The notes beneath the pieces were generated by a model, which saw nothing but the letters and a program-made list of their open reading frames with translations, was not told the DNA's origin and did no database searches. DNA of 6,547 nt from Desulfobacula sp. (lineage in GTDB: Bacteria; Desulfobacterota; Desulfobacteria; Desulfobacterales; Desulfobacteraceae). Below are positions 5,711 through 6,547 of the stretch, piece after piece. The translations under genes and the position numbers were made by a program. Location of the stretch: assembly GCA_029940245.1 (NCBI GenBank), contig JAOZRF010000161.1, forward strand, positions 1 to 6,547. The letters run 5' to 3'. The first letter of the stretch is position 1. Each line of letters starts with the position of its first letter.

Positions 5711-6115
5711 ATGATCGAAAATAAAAATTATAAGATCCCATATAAAATTGAAGATCCAAGTATTGTAAAAACAGATTTTTTAGAACCCATACCATACGCG
5801 TATAAATCAAAACGAAGTATTGATATTGTTATCAGACAACCGGAATATACATCGGTATGCCCGATGACAGGCCTTCCGGATAATGGTTGTATCACAATAA
5901 AGTACAGACCGGATGAAACCATTGTGGAGTTAAAATCATTAAAATATTATTTATTGCAATTTAGAAACGTTGGTATGTTTTATGAACATGTGGTCAACAA
6001 GATCCTTGATGACCTGGTTCAGGTTTTAAAGCCTTTTAGAATGGAGGTCACCGGAGAATTTACCCCAAGGGGGGGTGTCAGTTCACTGGCAACGGCTGTT
6101 TATGAAAAAGAATAA
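5711..6115 (+). CDS. queF: NADPH-dependent 7-cyano-7-deazaguanine reductase (QueF)
   Basis: QueF reduces the nitrile of preQ0 to the amine of preQ1 with NADPH, the last free-base step before queuosine is built into tRNA. At 134 residues this is the short, unimodular (YkvM-like) type, which works as a homo-oligomer in the cytosol. Visible are the catalytic QPEYTSVCPMTGLPD (43-57), with nucleophile C50 and acid D57, the QueF signature ELKSLKYY (73-80), and FYEHVVN (90-96), with E92 and H93 expected to contact the substrate. AAGGA (5696-5700) lies 10 bases before the ATG. It is alone on its strand, with its own promoter, divergent from the hypothetical gene and convergent with dus across 6 bases. 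Other queuosine genes (queC, queD, queE, tgt) are not in the window. Confidence 0.96.
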   Translation: MIENKNYKIPYKIEDPSIVKTDFLEPIPYAYKSKRSIDIVIRQPEYTSVCPMTGLPDNGCITIKYRPDETIVELKSLKYYLLQFRNVGMFYEHVVNKILDDLVQVLKPFRMEVTGEFTPRGGVSSLATAVYEKE

Positions 6116-6136
6116 AAAAAATTATGCAAGAGTTGC
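6113..6136 (-). terminator. Weak candidate terminator for the dus gene
   Basis: On the minus strand a short hairpin, GCAA CTC TTGC (6136-6126), overlaps the end of the dus gene and is followed by ATAA and a run of eight T (6121-6114). The stem is only 4 base pairs, so function is uncertain. It lies in the 6-base gap between the convergent queF and dus genes and runs into the queF stop. Confidence 0.3.
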
Positions 6137-6547
6137 TTCAAACTCATTGATAAGGTCAAGGGCATGATTTTTTGACTGGATGCAGGATAGTTTATTTCTG
6201 AAGGCAGAGCATCCTGGCAGGCCTTTTACAAACCATGAAAGCCTGCTTCGAAGCATTTGACAGGCAGGCTTTTCACCAAAATATGCCACATACATCTGAG
6301 TCAACTTTTCCATTGTTCTGAATATTTCGTAATGAGAAGGAGTTTGATAAGATCCGGTTTCAAGGAAATCATCGATCTGGGAAAGGATAAAGGGATTTTT
6401 CATGGCAGCACGACCCACCATGACTGCATCACATCTGGTAAGCGCTATCATATTTTGGGCATCTTCAACACTGTTAATGTCTCCATTGCCGATAACAGGG
6501 ATTGTCAATTGCTGTTTTAAGTCTTTAATGAGATGCCAGTTTGCCTG
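6122..6547 (-). CDS. tRNA-dihydrouridine synthase, C-terminal part (5' end beyond the window)
   Basis: The frame is open to the right edge, so the gene begins outside the window; the visible 141 residues are the C-terminal portion. They start QANWHLIKDLKQQ and continue with IPVIGNGDINSVEDAQNMI and CDAVMVGRAAMKNPFIL, the FMN-phosphate-binding end of the TIM barrel in the Dus family. The helical C-terminal domain follows, with MLRSRLSWFVKGLPG. Dus enzymes reduce uridine in tRNA D-loops using FMN and NADPH. The pattern is closest to the DusB-like group, but the catalytic cysteine region is not visible, so the subfamily is not fixed. The TTG at 6508-6506 is internal sequence, not a start. It converges on queF, also a tRNA-modification gene. 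Confidence 0.92.
   Translation of the reverse strand, partial: QANWHLIKDLKQQLTIPVIGNGDINSVEDAQNMIALTRCDAVMVGRAAMKNPFILSQIDDFLETGSYQTPSHYEIFRTMEKLTQMYVAYFGEKPACQMLRSRLSWFVKGLPGCSAFRNKLSCIQSKNHALDLINEFEATLA

Noticed and set aside
1..6547. CRISPR array, tRNA, rRNA, insertion sequence or attachment site
   Set aside because: I saw no regularly spaced repeats, T-arm or acceptor-stem patterns, transposase motifs or paired terminal repeats.

Overview
The window looks like chromosomal DNA from a mesophilic, moderately AT-rich bacterium. The gene order and the protein style fit a Desulfobacteraceae-like sulfate reducer (Desulfobacterota). This placement is inference from protein similarity recalled by eye, in particular the long-form HisG ending in EYPLNKVL, and no search was run. 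I see no rRNA, tRNA, CRISPR array or insertion sequence.

Layout. Bases 1-377 form a mostly very AT-rich upstream region containing an abrupt GC-rich, hairpin-prone block at about 145-292. A possible N-terminus of a leftward gene lies at the extreme left edge. From 378 to 4573 there is one tightly packed rightward gene cluster: hisI, hisG, a class I/II PLP aminotransferase, engB/ysxC, era and a small HNH-nuclease gene. Neighbouring genes overlap by 1 to 8 bases, abut, or are 3 bases apart, so they are very probably co-transcribed and translationally coupled. A hairpin terminator that can work in both directions (4572-4607) ends this unit and also the convergent leftward gene at 4626-5387. That gene encodes an unrecognised 253-residue protein with a coiled-coil middle and a C-terminal segment resembling the Recombinase-domain helix-turn-helix. 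A 323-base divergent intergenic region (5388-5710) holds a perfect 28-base palindrome and a good sigma70-type promoter for queF (5711-6115). The last gene, a leftward tRNA-dihydrouridine synthase, is cut by the window end and converges on queF with a 6-base gap.

Function. HisG and HisI carry out step 1 and the PRA-CH step of histidine biosynthesis, and the aminotransferase may serve amino-acid metabolism. EngB and Era are essential ribosome-assembly GTPases (50S and 30S respectively). QueF (preQ0 to preQ1) and Dus (dihydrouridine) both serve tRNA modification. The window is therefore mostly housekeeping. The least explained pieces are the GC-rich block upstream of hisI, the orphan protein at 4626-5387, the HNH gene fused into the era operon, the 28-base palindrome, and a glycine-to-glutamate change in the HisG PRPP loop.
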